DNA of 43,097 nucleotides. It comes from UBA11574 sp964591175. GTDB lineage: Bacteria; Desulfobacterota; Desulfobacteria; Desulfobacterales; UBA11574. The position numbers were made by a program, and so were the translations under genes. The DNA lies in contig CAZQAF010000022.1 in NCBI GenBank assembly GCA_964591175.1, forward strand, positions 1 to 43,097. The letters run 5' to 3'. Each line of letters starts with the position of its first letter. Position 1 is the stretch's first letter. Shown one piece after another: positions 34,117-42,000 of this stretch. The notes beneath the pieces are model-generated. The model did no database searches. It was not told the DNA's origin and worked only from the letters and a program-made list of their open reading frames with translations.

Positions 34117-36330
34117 ATGTCAAAGCTAGTCGCATTTGCTGCCATTCAAGGCGGCTACAATGTTATTTCAGAAGTTGAAGGGCGTTTGAGAAACGCTCTG
34201 GCAACTTATAATGCAGATACCAAGGTGGAATTTCCCAATACCGGTTACTACCTGCCGGTCATCTATTCGCTCCTTGGGCACAAGGTTGAGACCCTGGAAG
34301 ATTTGCAAAAACCGATGAAGTTTGCCCGCGGGCTGCTTCCGCCCCATATCAAACGGGTCAATCATCTGCCCTATCTGGGTCCTCTTCTGGATGCCGGTAT
34401 GGCGGCCATACTTGCATATGAAATTCGGGAAGGGATCCGCAGCGTTACCGATCCTGATTTTTACTATCCCCAGGAAGATCCGGATATCGAGGCCGGCAAG
34501 ATCTGGCTGGGTCCGGCAGATGACGTGATCTTGAGAAAAAGAGGGGTGGAGTTTGTGGACGGCACCGCACCCGGTTTCGCGGCCATTGTCGGCGCATGCC
34601 CCACTCCGGAAATCGCCAAGATGATCGTCGAAGATTACCAGTTGAAAAATCTTTATATCTTCTGCGCTTCCGGTCACAACGGAACATCGGTCATCGACCA
34701 GTTGATGGAAGCCGGTGTTCAAATCGGATGGAGCACACGGATCGTGCCCTTTGGACCCGACATCTCCTCTGCCGTATTTGCATTGGGGTTTGCCAATCGG
34801 GCGGCCATGGCCTTCGGGGGTGTTCAGCCCGGAGACTACAAAAAAATTCTTTTGTATAACAAGAACAGAATCTTCGCCTTTGTCAACGCCTTTGGTGAGA
34901 TCGGAACCCGCTGGGCGTGTGCGGCGGCGGGCTGCGTCAACTGGGGTTTCCCGACCCTGGCCGATACGGATGTGCCGGAAATTTTACCCACCGGTATTTG
35001 TACCTACGAGCATGTGGTGCCCAATGTCCCCCATGATGAAATCTGCCAGAGATCGGTGGAAGTCCGCGGACTTAAAGTCCATGTCACCGAAATCGATATC
35101 CCGTTGTCTTTCGGTCCGGCATTCGAGGGTGAGCGGGTCAGGGGAAAAGACCTGTATGCCCAGTGCGGCGGCGGTAAAACCCAATGCACAGAATTGGTTA
35201 AAATGGCGGATATGAAAGCGATCGATGACGGCAAGGTGGAGATCATCGGGCCTGACATTACGGATATCAAGGAAGGAGAAACCTTTCCGCTGGGGATCTA
35301 TATCCAAATCGCCGGTCGAGAGTTTCAGGAAGATTTCGAACCGATTTTGGAGCGCCAGATCCATCACCTGGTCAACTATATTCAGGGGATCATGCATATC
35401 GGACAGCGGGATATTTCATGGATCCGAGTGAGCAAGGCGGCCATGGAAAAGAACTTCAGCCTGAAGCATATCGGCGTTGTTCTGCATGCCAAGTTCCACC
35501 AGGATTTTGAAAAAATTCTGGATAAGGTTCAGATCACCCTGTATTCCAAAAAAGCGGACGTGGATAAGCTGACCGAAAGGGCCAGGGCCGAATACAAACA
35601 CCGGGATGAACGGGTGGAGAACATGACGGACGAAGCAGAGGAAATTTATTACTCCTGTACGCTTTGCCAGTCTTTTGCGCCCAACCACGTTTGTACGGTG
35701 AGTCCTGAACGAACCGGTCTTTGCGGCGCTTACAACTGGATGGACTGCAAGGCATCCTATGAGATCAATCCCACCGGCCCCAACCAGCCCATCGAAAAAG
35801 GAGAATGTCTCGATCCGAAGCTGGGACAGTGGAAAGGCGTCAATGATTTCGTGTCCAAAGCGTCACGGGGCAACATTACCCATTACAACTTTTATTCCCT
35901 GGTGCAGGATCCCATGACCACCTGCGGTTGCTGCGAATGTATCGCGGCCATGCTGCCGACGTGTAACGGCGTCATGACGGTGGGACGGGATTACATGGGC
36001 GAAACCCCCTGCGGCATGAAATTCACCACACTGGCCGGAGTAATGGGCGGCGGCGCTTCTTCGCCGGGGTTCGTGGGTCATTCCAAGTACAATATTACCC
36101 AGCGTAAGTTCATTGTCGGTGACGGCGGTCTCTTTCGAATGGTCTGGATGCCCAAAATGCTAAAAGAAGAGCTTAAAGAGCGGCTCATCAAGAGGGGTGA
36201 AGAACTCGGCGATCCGGACTTTATCAATAAGATTGCCGACGAAACCGTTGGCACCTCAGAGGAAGAGATTATGCCGTTCCTCGAAAAAGTCGGCCATCCG
36301 GCCCTTTCGATGGATCCGATTATCGGATAG
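34117..36330 (+). CDS. acsB: Acetyl-CoA synthase catalytic subunit AcsB (CODH/ACS beta)
   Basis: 737 residues, close to the 729 of the Moorella enzyme, so it has the full bacterial form with the N-terminal CooS-contacting domain that archaeal CdhC lacks. A-cluster ligands are visible: YYSCTLCQSFAPNHVC and RTGLCGAYNW (C-x2-C-x8-C-x9-C) and the distal-nickel CGC in MTTCGCCEC. It condenses CO, a methyl group from AcsC/AcsD and CoA to acetyl-CoA, or the reverse. Strong GGAGG ribosome-binding site. It is followed by a 15-bp hairpin before acsC. Confidence 0.97.
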   Translation: MSKLVAFAAIQGGYNVISEVEGRLRNALATYNADTKVEFPNTGYYLPVIYSLLGHKVETLEDLQKPMKFARGLLPPHIKRVNHLPYLGPLLDAGMAAILAYEIREGIRSVTDPDFYYPQEDPDIEAGKIWLGPADDVILRKRGVEFVDGTAPGFAAIVGACPTPEIAKMIVEDYQLKNLYIFCASGHNGTSVIDQLMEAGVQIGWSTRIVPFGPDISSAVFALGFANRAAMAFGGVQPGDYKKILLYNKNRIFAFVNAFGEIGTRWACAAAGCVNWGFPTLADTDVPEILPTGICTYEHVVPNVPHDEICQRSVEVRGLKVHVTEIDIPLSFGPAFEGERVRGKDLYAQCGGGKTQCTELVKMADMKAIDDGKVEIIGPDITDIKEGETFPLGIYIQIAGREFQEDFEPILERQIHHLVNYIQGIMHIGQRDISWIRVSKAAMEKNFSLKHIGVVLHAKFHQDFEKILDKVQITLYSKKADVDKLTERARAEYKHRDERVENMTDEAEEIYYSCTLCQSFAPNHVCTVSPERTGLCGAYNWMDCKASYEINPTGPNQPIEKGECLDPKLGQWKGVNDFVSKASRGNITHYNFYSLVQDPMTTCGCCECIAAMLPTCNGVMTVGRDYMGETPCGMKFTTLAGVMGGGASSPGFVGHSKYNITQRKFIVGDGGLFRMVWMPKMLKEELKERLIKRGEELGDPDFINKIADETVGTSEEEIMPFLEKVGHPALSMDPIIG

Positions 36331-36343
36331 CCTATACACTTCA

Positions 36344-36382
36344 AAGGTTTAAGGAGCGCAAAATCGTCGCTCCTTAAACCTT
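36344..36382 (+). other. 15-bp perfect hairpin between acsB and acsC
   Basis: AAGGTTTAAGGAGCG (36344-36358), a nine-base loop, and its exact complement (36368-36382). It begins 13 bases after the acsB stop and ends 53 bases before the acsC start. No T-run follows, so complete termination is unlikely; it could protect the 3' end of an acsB-containing processed transcript or act as a partial attenuator. The upstream arm contains AAGGAG. Confidence 0.75.
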
Positions 36383-36435
36383 GCACATTGAATATCAAAA
36401 CTTGAAACCTGATCCACTAGAATAAGGAGATAACA

Positions 36436-37776
36436 ATGGCATTAACCGGTATTCAGATTTTCAAACTACTGCCGAAAACCAACTGTAAGGAGTGCGGGGT
36501 TCCCACATGTCTTGCTTTTGCCATGAACCTGGCATCCGGCAAGGCGGAACTCGATGCCTGCCCGTATGTATCCGATGAAGCAAGGGACCAGCTTGCCGAG
36601 GCGTCGGCGCCGCCGATCCGGCCGGTGGCATTGGGGCAAGGTGTTCGAAAGACCAAAGCCGGGGGTGAGACCGTCCTGTATCGTCATGAGAAAACCTTTT
36701 ACAGCCCAACGCCCATTGGCGCCATGGTCGGGTCCGATATCGCGGCGTCCGATCTTGAAGCCAAGCTCAAGTCTTGGAATGCCTTTCAATTTGAACGAGT
36801 CGGTTTTAATTTAAGACCCGAACTTGTGGCATTGAAAGATGTCAACGGCGACAAGGACGCCTTTGCGGCGGCGGCAAAAACCATTGCGGAAACATCGGAA
36901 TTTAATTTGGTTTTGATGTCGGAAGATGCAGATGTTATGGCCGCCGGCATCGAGGCTTGTAAATTTAAGCGTCCGTTGATTTATGCCGCTACCGAAGGCA
37001 ATATCGATGCCTTCGGCGCTTTGGCCAAAGACAATGATTTGCCTCTGGCGGTCAAGGCTGATTCCGTGGAAGGCCTTGTTCCGCTGACCACCAAGCTGGC
37101 GGAAATGGGCCTCAAAGACCTGGTCATCGATCCGGGATCCAGAGAGATCAAGCAGGCGTTTCAGGACCAGGTGGTCATTCGCCGGGAAGCGCTCAAGTCT
37201 TTAAACCGGGCACTCGGCTTTCCGACCATTACGTTTCCGTGTGAAATGGCCTCGAACCTGGACATGGAAACGATCATTGCCGCCATGTTTATCGCAAAAT
37301 ACGGCGGCATTACGATTCTGTCGGATTTTGGCGGTGAGAGTCTTTTCTCCCTGTTGGTTGAGCGATTGAACATTTATACGGATCCGCAGCGACCCATGAC
37401 CGTAACAGAGGGTATTTATGAAATCGGTAACCCGGATGAAAATTCTCCGGTGCTGGTGACCACCAATTTCGCCTTGACTTACTTTATCGTAACCGGTGAA
37501 ATTGAGGGAAGCAAGGTGCCCTCATGGCTGCTGATCAAGGACTCCGAAGGTCTGTCCGTTTTGACGGCCTGGGCGGCTGGAAAATTTTCCGGCGATGATG
37601 TCGGGATGTTTATCAAAAAATGCGGTATAGCGGATAAAATCAAAAACAAGGAAGTGATTATTCCCGGTTATGCAGCGGGCATTGTTGGGGATATGGAAGA
37701 AGAATTGCCGGATTGGACCATCACCGTGGGCCCGAGGGAAGCCGCCCATCTTCCGGCGTTTCTTAAATCCAAATAA
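36436..37776 (+). CDS. acsC: Corrinoid iron-sulfur protein large subunit AcsC (CdhE)
   Basis: 446 residues. The N-terminal domain binds a [4Fe-4S] cluster through LPKTNCKECGVPTCLAFAMN and the later Cys in LDACPY (C-x2-C-x4-C-x16-C). A TIM barrel (about 95-320) precedes the C-terminal cobamide-binding domain with VPSWLLIKDSEGLSVLTAWA and the GYAAGIVGDMEEELPDW loop. The reduced cobalt accepts the methyl group from methyl-tetrahydrofolate via AcsE and donates it to AcsB. Ribosome-binding site AAGGAG. It is followed by a 206-base gap before acsE. Confidence 0.95.
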   Translation: MALTGIQIFKLLPKTNCKECGVPTCLAFAMNLASGKAELDACPYVSDEARDQLAEASAPPIRPVALGQGVRKTKAGGETVLYRHEKTFYSPTPIGAMVGSDIAASDLEAKLKSWNAFQFERVGFNLRPELVALKDVNGDKDAFAAAAKTIAETSEFNLVLMSEDADVMAAGIEACKFKRPLIYAATEGNIDAFGALAKDNDLPLAVKADSVEGLVPLTTKLAEMGLKDLVIDPGSREIKQAFQDQVVIRREALKSLNRALGFPTITFPCEMASNLDMETIIAAMFIAKYGGITILSDFGGESLFSLLVERLNIYTDPQRPMTVTEGIYEIGNPDENSPVLVTTNFALTYFIVTGEIEGSKVPSWLLIKDSEGLSVLTAWAAGKFSGDDVGMFIKKCGIADKIKNKEVIIPGYAAGIVGDMEEELPDWTITVGPREAAHLPAFLKSK

Positions 37777-37982
37777 CGGCTTAAAAACGCTTGTTGGATT
37801 AAATTAGGTTCCGTTGTCGTCATTTTGGATGTCAAGCATTTTTAGTTCACTTGGCATGAGTCCTTCGATGTTTGTTGTGTTGATGTTCAGCTGACAAACG
37901 ACGAGTGACAAGTAATACTGTGTGGCAAGGGGTCATGCCCCGGGACAACATCAGGCGATTGCCGATAGAGAAGGGAGGTTTT
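37777..37982 (+). other. 206-base gap between acsC and acsE
   Basis: No gene. The open frame of acsE continues upstream to 37905, but that part has no conserved sequence. No T-rich terminator or strong promoter is seen. GTTTGT near 37870 and ACAAAC near 37893 form only a weak stem. acsE is probably still co-transcribed, since its own terminator is the first strong one after acsD. Confidence 0.4.
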
Positions 37983-38864
37983 ATGTTACTTATAGGTGAA
38001 AGTTTGAACGTCATATCAAAAAAGATCGGCAAGGCATTCAAGGAGCGTGATCCCAAGCCGATCCAGGAAGAAGCCCTTTTTCAAAAGAAAAAGGGGATGG
38101 ATATTATTGACATCAATCTCGGGCCGGCAAAAAAAGACGGACATGAATTGATGCCCTGGGTGGTTGAGGTGGTCCAGGAAGTGGTGGACGATATTCCGCT
38201 GGCGCTTGATACATCCAATATTGACGCGATTGCGGCAGCCCTCAAGGTCTGCAAACTGCCGCCCGTTATCAATTCCATCATGTGCCGCCCGGAGCGTTAC
38301 GAGAAAATGATTCCATTGGCCGCGGAACATAATGCCGACTTTGTCGCGCTCATGTGGGGGCCTGAAGGACTTCCGAGAGATGAGAACGAACGCGCAGCGC
38401 TATGTGTTGAGCTACTGTATGCCGCCAATGAAGCCGGAATCCCCAATGAAAAGATCTGGGTGGACGGCATTGTAACGCCGGTAAACATCCAGCAACCCCA
38501 GGCCATCAGCTTGATGGAATTTACCGGGATGATTCAGGATATTGCGCCTGGAGCCAAAACCACCTGCGGGCTGTCCAACATTTCCAATGGCCCGCCGGAC
38601 CATTTGCGGCCGATTTTGAATCAGACATTTATGGTGATGCTCCAAAAATACGGTATGGAATCGGTTATCGCGGATCCCCTTGACGACCAGTTGATCTCCA
38701 TTGCCAAGGGCGAACGCCAGGATATCGTGGATCTGATTTACGGCATTATGGACGGCAAAAGCCCGGATATGGCCGGTCTTTCAAAAGAGCTGCAGGACTA
38801 TGCCAAAACCACCAATGTGATTCTCGGGAAATCTCTATACTCGGATTCATGGCTCAAGCTCTAG
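37983..38864 (+). CDS. acsE: Methyltetrahydrofolate:corrinoid iron-sulfur protein methyltransferase AcsE
   Basis: 293 residues from the ATG at 37983, chosen for GGGAGG just upstream and because MLLIGESLNVISKKIGKAF is the usual N terminus of the family. Pterin-binding TIM-barrel motifs are present: DIIDINLGPAKKDG, PLALDTSN, and TTCGLSNISNGPPDHLRP with the Asn residues that contact the pterin ring. The length is close to the 262-residue Moorella enzyme. It transfers the methyl group of methyl-tetrahydrofolate to the cobalt of AcsC/AcsD, joining the methyl and carbonyl branches. It is the last gene before the strong terminator. Confidence 0.94.
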   Translation: MLLIGESLNVISKKIGKAFKERDPKPIQEEALFQKKKGMDIIDINLGPAKKDGHELMPWVVEVVQEVVDDIPLALDTSNIDAIAAALKVCKLPPVINSIMCRPERYEKMIPLAAEHNADFVALMWGPEGLPRDENERAALCVELLYAANEAGIPNEKIWVDGIVTPVNIQQPQAISLMEFTGMIQDIAPGAKTTCGLSNISNGPPDHLRPILNQTFMVMLQKYGMESVIADPLDDQLISIAKGERQDIVDLIYGIMDGKSPDMAGLSKELQDYAKTTNVILGKSLYSDSWLKL

Positions 38865-38884
38865 CGGTTTATTTAAAAATAGGC

Positions 38885-38924
38885 AATTAAAAAAGCCCCT
38901 CCTTTTGGGGGGGCTTTTTTAATT
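38885..38924 (+). terminator. Strong intrinsic terminator closing the CODH/ACS operon
   Basis: An 18-pair stem with one G-U pair: AATTAAAAAAGCCCCTCC, loop TTTT, GGGGGGGCTTTTTTAATT. The GC-rich upper stem followed by six T is a textbook factor-independent terminator, and the A-rich left side would let it work on the other strand too. It lies 21 bases after the acsE stop. Confidence 0.93.
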
Positions 38925-38977
38925 GATGATTGTCGATAGAAGAAATGAGCATATAATATTAACGGATTGAAATACAC

Positions 38978-39006
38978 TTGAAAATAGCGACAGCGTCTGA
39001 TATTTT
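38978..39006 (+). promoter_or_regulatory. Candidate sigma-70 promoter for the PPDK-like gene
   Basis: TTGAAA (38978-38983), a 17-base spacer and TATTTT (39001-39006), after the operon terminator and about 70 bases before the ATG. It supports separate transcription of the PPDK-like gene. Confidence 0.45.
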
Positions 39007-39038
39007 TACAACTGATATTTGAAGCCATTTTTAATCGA

Positions 39039-39056
39039 CAATCAACAATCATAAAT
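39039..39056. repeat. 18-base word shared with 23046-23063
   Basis: A second copy of CAATCAACAATCATAAAT. The related inverted string TTGATGATTGTCGAT occurs at 38922-38937 just after the terminator, so the gap 38922-39056 is framed by imperfect inverted copies of the same low-complexity word. Confidence 0.55.
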
Positions 39057-39076
39057 AAACATACAATGGGGTTGAT

Positions 39077-42000
39077 ATGATACAGTCAAAAGCCCTTGAA
39101 GTGAATATCGCAAGTTATTCGGTGGATGTCGTCATAGATGAAAAATATTCAGTGTTACAAGAGGTGTTGTCCAAATATTACGGCATCATGGAAGGGTTGA
39201 ACACCTTCCTTAAAGAGTTGGCCCATCCTTACCGGAACTGGGAGTTTATTGTTCAGGAGGCCAGGGTTTATTCTCTCGATTATTTCCATCTTCTCAAAAC
39301 CCATCCCAAAGGGCCGGAAGCCGCAAAACTGCTTGTCGATATTTTCACCCTGGCGATCGATTCGGAAAGCGGCATCGAAGTCAGAGCGGAGGCCGTGGAC
39401 AACTTTATGCTTTTTATCCAAAAAGTCATCAAAGAATCCGAAGACGACTTTAAAAGATTCAAACCGATTGTTGATGATGCCTTCGATCGCATCAGAAATT
39501 ATGCGGGAGACGATTTTTTTCTGTTTGTCAAAAGTTTCTATCAGATACGGAAACTGGCGGGGACGCTTTTAAATTATTCGGCAGAAATGAAAGAAGATTG
39601 TGAATCGATCAATCGGCTGCTTATAAAATATTACGATTGCATATATGGCTACTGGTTGAGTGAAAGGGATCCCTGGGAATGGTTTAAAGACGAGGCGGAT
39701 AGGATCGACCGACCCGAGAATTTAAAAAATGTTTTCGAACATATTTCCCATGACGAGATCAACCGATATAAGGCCACGCTTGAAAAAATAACGACCTCCG
39801 GCGGCATCACATCGGAAATGGTGTTAAGAAAACTTGTGGGTCTCCCCGATTACAACCGGTTCTTGGAAACCTACCGGGAAATTCCGCAAAGCCTTCTGAA
39901 TGAAAGCCGCAACATCGATCAGGGTCACCGGTGGCGGCTTATTTTTCTTTTCCATATCATGAACATTTCCGGACTGACCATGATTCATGAGGAAACGTTA
40001 AGAGACATCAATCGAACATTAAGCTGGCTCATTGCGCATGAAAGCAATCTCAATATTGGGAACTTGATCCATAAAACCTTTTCCATCTTAAAAGCGCAAA
40101 CCCACGAATATCCGGCAACAACACTGAATTGTATTCTTAATATGGGAAAAGGGGTATATAAAACAGATGACAGCGATCTCGTCAAATTTTTTATCGAATA
40201 TGTCATTGATTTGGGATTTCAGTCACCGGGCATCAGCGGTGTCGGAAACGACTGGCAAATAAAAGTCAACCCCGCTCATATCCTCAATATCCGGACCTGG
40301 CTTGAACTGATTGAACTCAACCCCATGTGGTCGACCCGGCTTCTTTCATGTTTGATTATCCATTTGTCAATATGTGGTGTATTTATTAAAGATATAGATC
40401 TTTTCCCACGTGATATTACCCGACTTCTCAACAGCGGTATCGGACCGGTATACAACTTGGTCAAACAGCTTTGCAGGCTTTTTCCGGTGTACTTTAATGA
40501 TATCGGCGCAGAAGGAAAACTACGGGATATATCTACAAAAGTTGACGAAATATCAGGCAGGAGGGATCTGTTAATTCATTTTTTAAGAAAGCAGAGCCAT
40601 GTGGAAAGCAGTAATCGGATCATCGATTTTATGAAGGCAACCTTTAAATTCTGGGAAACAAAAGAAAAAGGTGTTCTGGAAGCCTTTGTCCCGCCCAATA
40701 TTTACACGGAAATTAATAACGACGGACCGTACATCGACGGCGTTCACAAAGTAATAACACGGCTCAAAGAAAAAGGGATATCTTTGCCGAACGATCTTAT
40801 CACACTTCAAGAAGATGAGATAAAGTCTATTATTGAAGGGGTTGCAGGCGTATCAAAGCATGATTTGGAGAGAGTCGAGCTTACGATAACCTTATATAAA
40901 CTTTTAGATCAGAAATATAATCTCAATTTTATAGAAATAAATAATTATCTTGCTCAACTCCAAGCCGACGCCTTCCCGGATTTGAGCAAGTTGCATGATG
41001 CTTTAAAAGAGCCTGATTTGATTAAAAAGATATACAACCTGCTCGACTATCTGGAAGAGTTGAAAAAAATAATACTATCTGAACAGACCTATGAAATCAA
41101 GGAGGATATTTATAAAAAAAGACACATTACCATAGACATTCCCTCCATGTACGGCAGCTATCGTGAAAGGAAGTTTGACTCTCTCGGGCTTGCATTTCGA
41201 ATAAAATCTATGGTTAATGTGCTTTTTGAAGTTTTGGTGGATAATACGGATCTCAGCCTAATAACAAAAGCCACTTTTTATCAAATCTACAACCGGTTAA
41301 ATTTGTTTTACAAAGCGTTGCAACTCGATGGGATTCCTTCGGTCGAAATTGAGCGACAGCTGGATATGCTGGCCCAATCGCTTGAAGCGAGAGAAATTAC
41401 TTTTACACAGTATCTTGACATCTTTAAGGGATTCGCTTTGGCTGTAAGGAATATCATCAACGATTATTTTAATAATATTCACGGTGAAAATTTGAGCCAG
41501 ATTCTATCTCAGATACCTATGGAACAGATTCTGCCGAAGTACATTCCGTTAAGCGACACAATTGATCATGAAAAGCTGAAACACAGGGTGTCCGAAATTT
41601 TCTTCCGGGATCGAATTGCTTTTTCTTTGGGGCTTCAGCAACTCGATCTGTTTTTAAGCCGAATCCTAAACACCCTCTTTCAGCAGGCCAATAAACTTCC
41701 TGAAGATAAGTTGCATCATCTGCTTCTTTATGATCCTAAGCGGGCGATGACATCTATGGATAAAATTCCCAAGTTGGTTTCCGGAATTATTCATCTGGGA
41801 AGTAAAGGACTGAATCTCGTTAAACTGAAGAATTTCGGAATGCCGGTTCCCCCTGGTTTTATAATTACGACCGAGGCCTTCCGATGTAGAGAGATCATCG
41901 ACAGCTATGCGCCGGCCAAACAAAATTTCATGGATCAAATTTTGCGACAAATATCCGATATCGAAAAGAAAAGCGGCAAAACCTTTGGCGACCCTATGAA

